Of a stretch of DNA of 6,853 nucleotides, positions 6,230 through 6,853 are shown piece by piece. Every line of letters starts with the position of its first letter. The stretch's first letter is position 1. The DNA lies in the NCBI GenBank assembly GCA_030054275.1, contig JASGCF010000181.1:1-6853 (forward strand), read 5' to 3'. The notes under the pieces are model-generated. The model did no database searches. It worked only from the letters and a program-made list of their open reading frames with translations, and was not told the origin of the DNA. Made by a program: the position numbers and the translations under genes. Source of the stretch: Limnohabitans sp. (GTDB taxonomy: Bacteria; Planctomycetota; Phycisphaerae; Phycisphaerales; SM1A02).

Positions 6230-6853
6230 TTATGCAAACATTGGGACGGTGTTGGTCGGAGTGATTGGCGTGGGTGGTGCTGCGCCAAGGAGCGCAAGCA
6301 TGAGCGCATTCTGCGCATGCATGCGGTTTTCGGCTTGGTCGTAGACGATCGACTGCGGTCCATCAATCACCGCATCGGTGACTTCTTCACCACGATGTGC
6401 GGGAAGACAATGCATGAACTTTGCGTGCGGACCAGCGATCTGCATGATGCGATCTGTGACGGTGTATTTCTGAAGTGCAGCGATCTTGCTCGCACAATCG
6501 TGTTGCCCCATCGAAATCCACGCATCCGTGTAGACAGCATCGGCGCCTGCAATCGCAGACGGATCATCGGTACAGGTGATGGTTGCGCCAGACGCAGCGG
6601 CCATCGTTTGAATCTCGGCGGTGAGTTCGGCACATGGCGTGTGCGCCGGAGGTGTGACAACGGTCATGCGTCCACCCATGATGGCCACAAGTTCCATCAG
6701 CGAAAGGCAAACATTGTTGCCGTCCCCGAGCCACGCAAGATGGCATGATTCAAGCGCGATGCCGTGCTCCACAAGTGTTTGCGCATCGGCGAGCGCTTGG
6801 CACGGATGCGCGATCTCACTGAGTGCGTTGACGATTGGTACGGCGCAGTGTGT
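6230..6853 (-). CDS. argF: Ornithine carbamoyltransferase, N-terminal part outside window
   Basis: Makes citrulline from ornithine and carbamoyl phosphate (sixth pathway step). The frame is open from the window edge, giving the last 207 residues of a family usually 300-340 long. The start and the N-terminal carbamoyl-phosphate motif (S-x-R-T-R) lie beyond 6853. Near the edge is VPIVNALSEIAHPCQALAD, whose HPCQ loop binds carbamoyl phosphate. AWLGDGNNVCLSLMELVAIMGG follows, the ornithine-side segment of the second domain. YTDAWISMGQ then corresponds to the usual TDVW-SMG. The C-terminal FMHCLPAHRGEEVTDAVIDG carries the catalytic Cys of the HCLP motif. NRMHAQNALMLALL ends the protein in the usual way. 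HCLPAHRGEEV and the SMG loop favour ornithine over aspartate carbamoyltransferase. It is the first arg gene visible in the cluster; any operator or promoter must lie upstream, outside the window. A GTG at 6772 is internal, not the start. Confidence 0.96.
   Translation of the reverse strand, partial: THCAVPIVNALSEIAHPCQALADAQTLVEHGIALESCHLAWLGDGNNVCLSLMELVAIMGGRMTVVTPPAHTPCAELTAEIQTMAAASGATITCTDDPSAIAGADAVYTDAWISMGQHDCASKIAALQKYTVTDRIMQIAGPHAKFMHCLPAHRGEEVTDAVIDGPQSIVYDQAENRMHAQNALMLALLGAAPPTPITPTNTVPMFA

Noticed and set aside
1..6853. CRISPR arrays, tRNA/rRNA genes, insertion sequences, phage attachment sites or direct-repeat arrays
   Set aside because: No regularly spaced repeats, no tRNA-like cloverleaf and no transposase or integrase frame were seen; nearly all sequence is taken up by the five genes.

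Overview
The window is a compact arginine-biosynthesis gene cluster from a moderately GC-rich bacterium, followed by the 5' part of a chemotaxis receptor gene. Everything I accept as a gene lies on the minus strand, so transcription runs from high to low coordinates. The transmembrane chemotaxis receptor implies a motile bacterium with an inner membrane and an extracytoplasmic sensing space. I cannot fix the phylum from sequence alone. A Planctomycetota-like (Phycisphaerae) origin is only a guess from the general look of the proteins.

Layout in transcription order: (1) argF, ornithine carbamoyltransferase, with its N-terminal part beyond the window edge (6853 to 6230). (2) argG, argininosuccinate synthase (6190 to 4877), 39 nt after argF, with a good Shine-Dalgarno sequence. 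(3) A fused gene, argininosuccinate lyase plus a C-terminal GNAT domain of the short N-acetylglutamate-synthase type, the ArgH(A) architecture (4822 to 2942). (4) argJ, glutamate/ornithine N-acetyltransferase (2916 to 1672), 25 nt later. (5) A 155-nt gap with two hairpins but no U-tract terminator and no gene I accept. (6) A methyl-accepting chemotaxis protein gene (1516 to beyond position 1). It has no stop inside the window but reads open for 505 codons.

Together the arg genes cover the acetyl-group entry step (GNAT domain, acetyl-CoA + glutamate), the acetyl-recycling step (ArgJ) and the three last steps from ornithine to arginine (ArgF, ArgG, ArgH). argB, argC, argD and carAB are not here. 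The short gaps (39, 54 and 25 nt) and shared strand suggest one operon. No promoter is visible inside it; the operon promoter should lie upstream of argF, outside the window.

I see no mobile element, CRISPR array, RNA gene or plainly undescribed system. The points most worth a second look are the ArgH-NAGS fusion sitting beside argJ, the Cys cluster and the altered GNAT G-F motif in its C-terminal domain, the strong hairpin just before the chemotaxis-receptor start codon, and a 12-codon ORF that starts on the argG stop codon.
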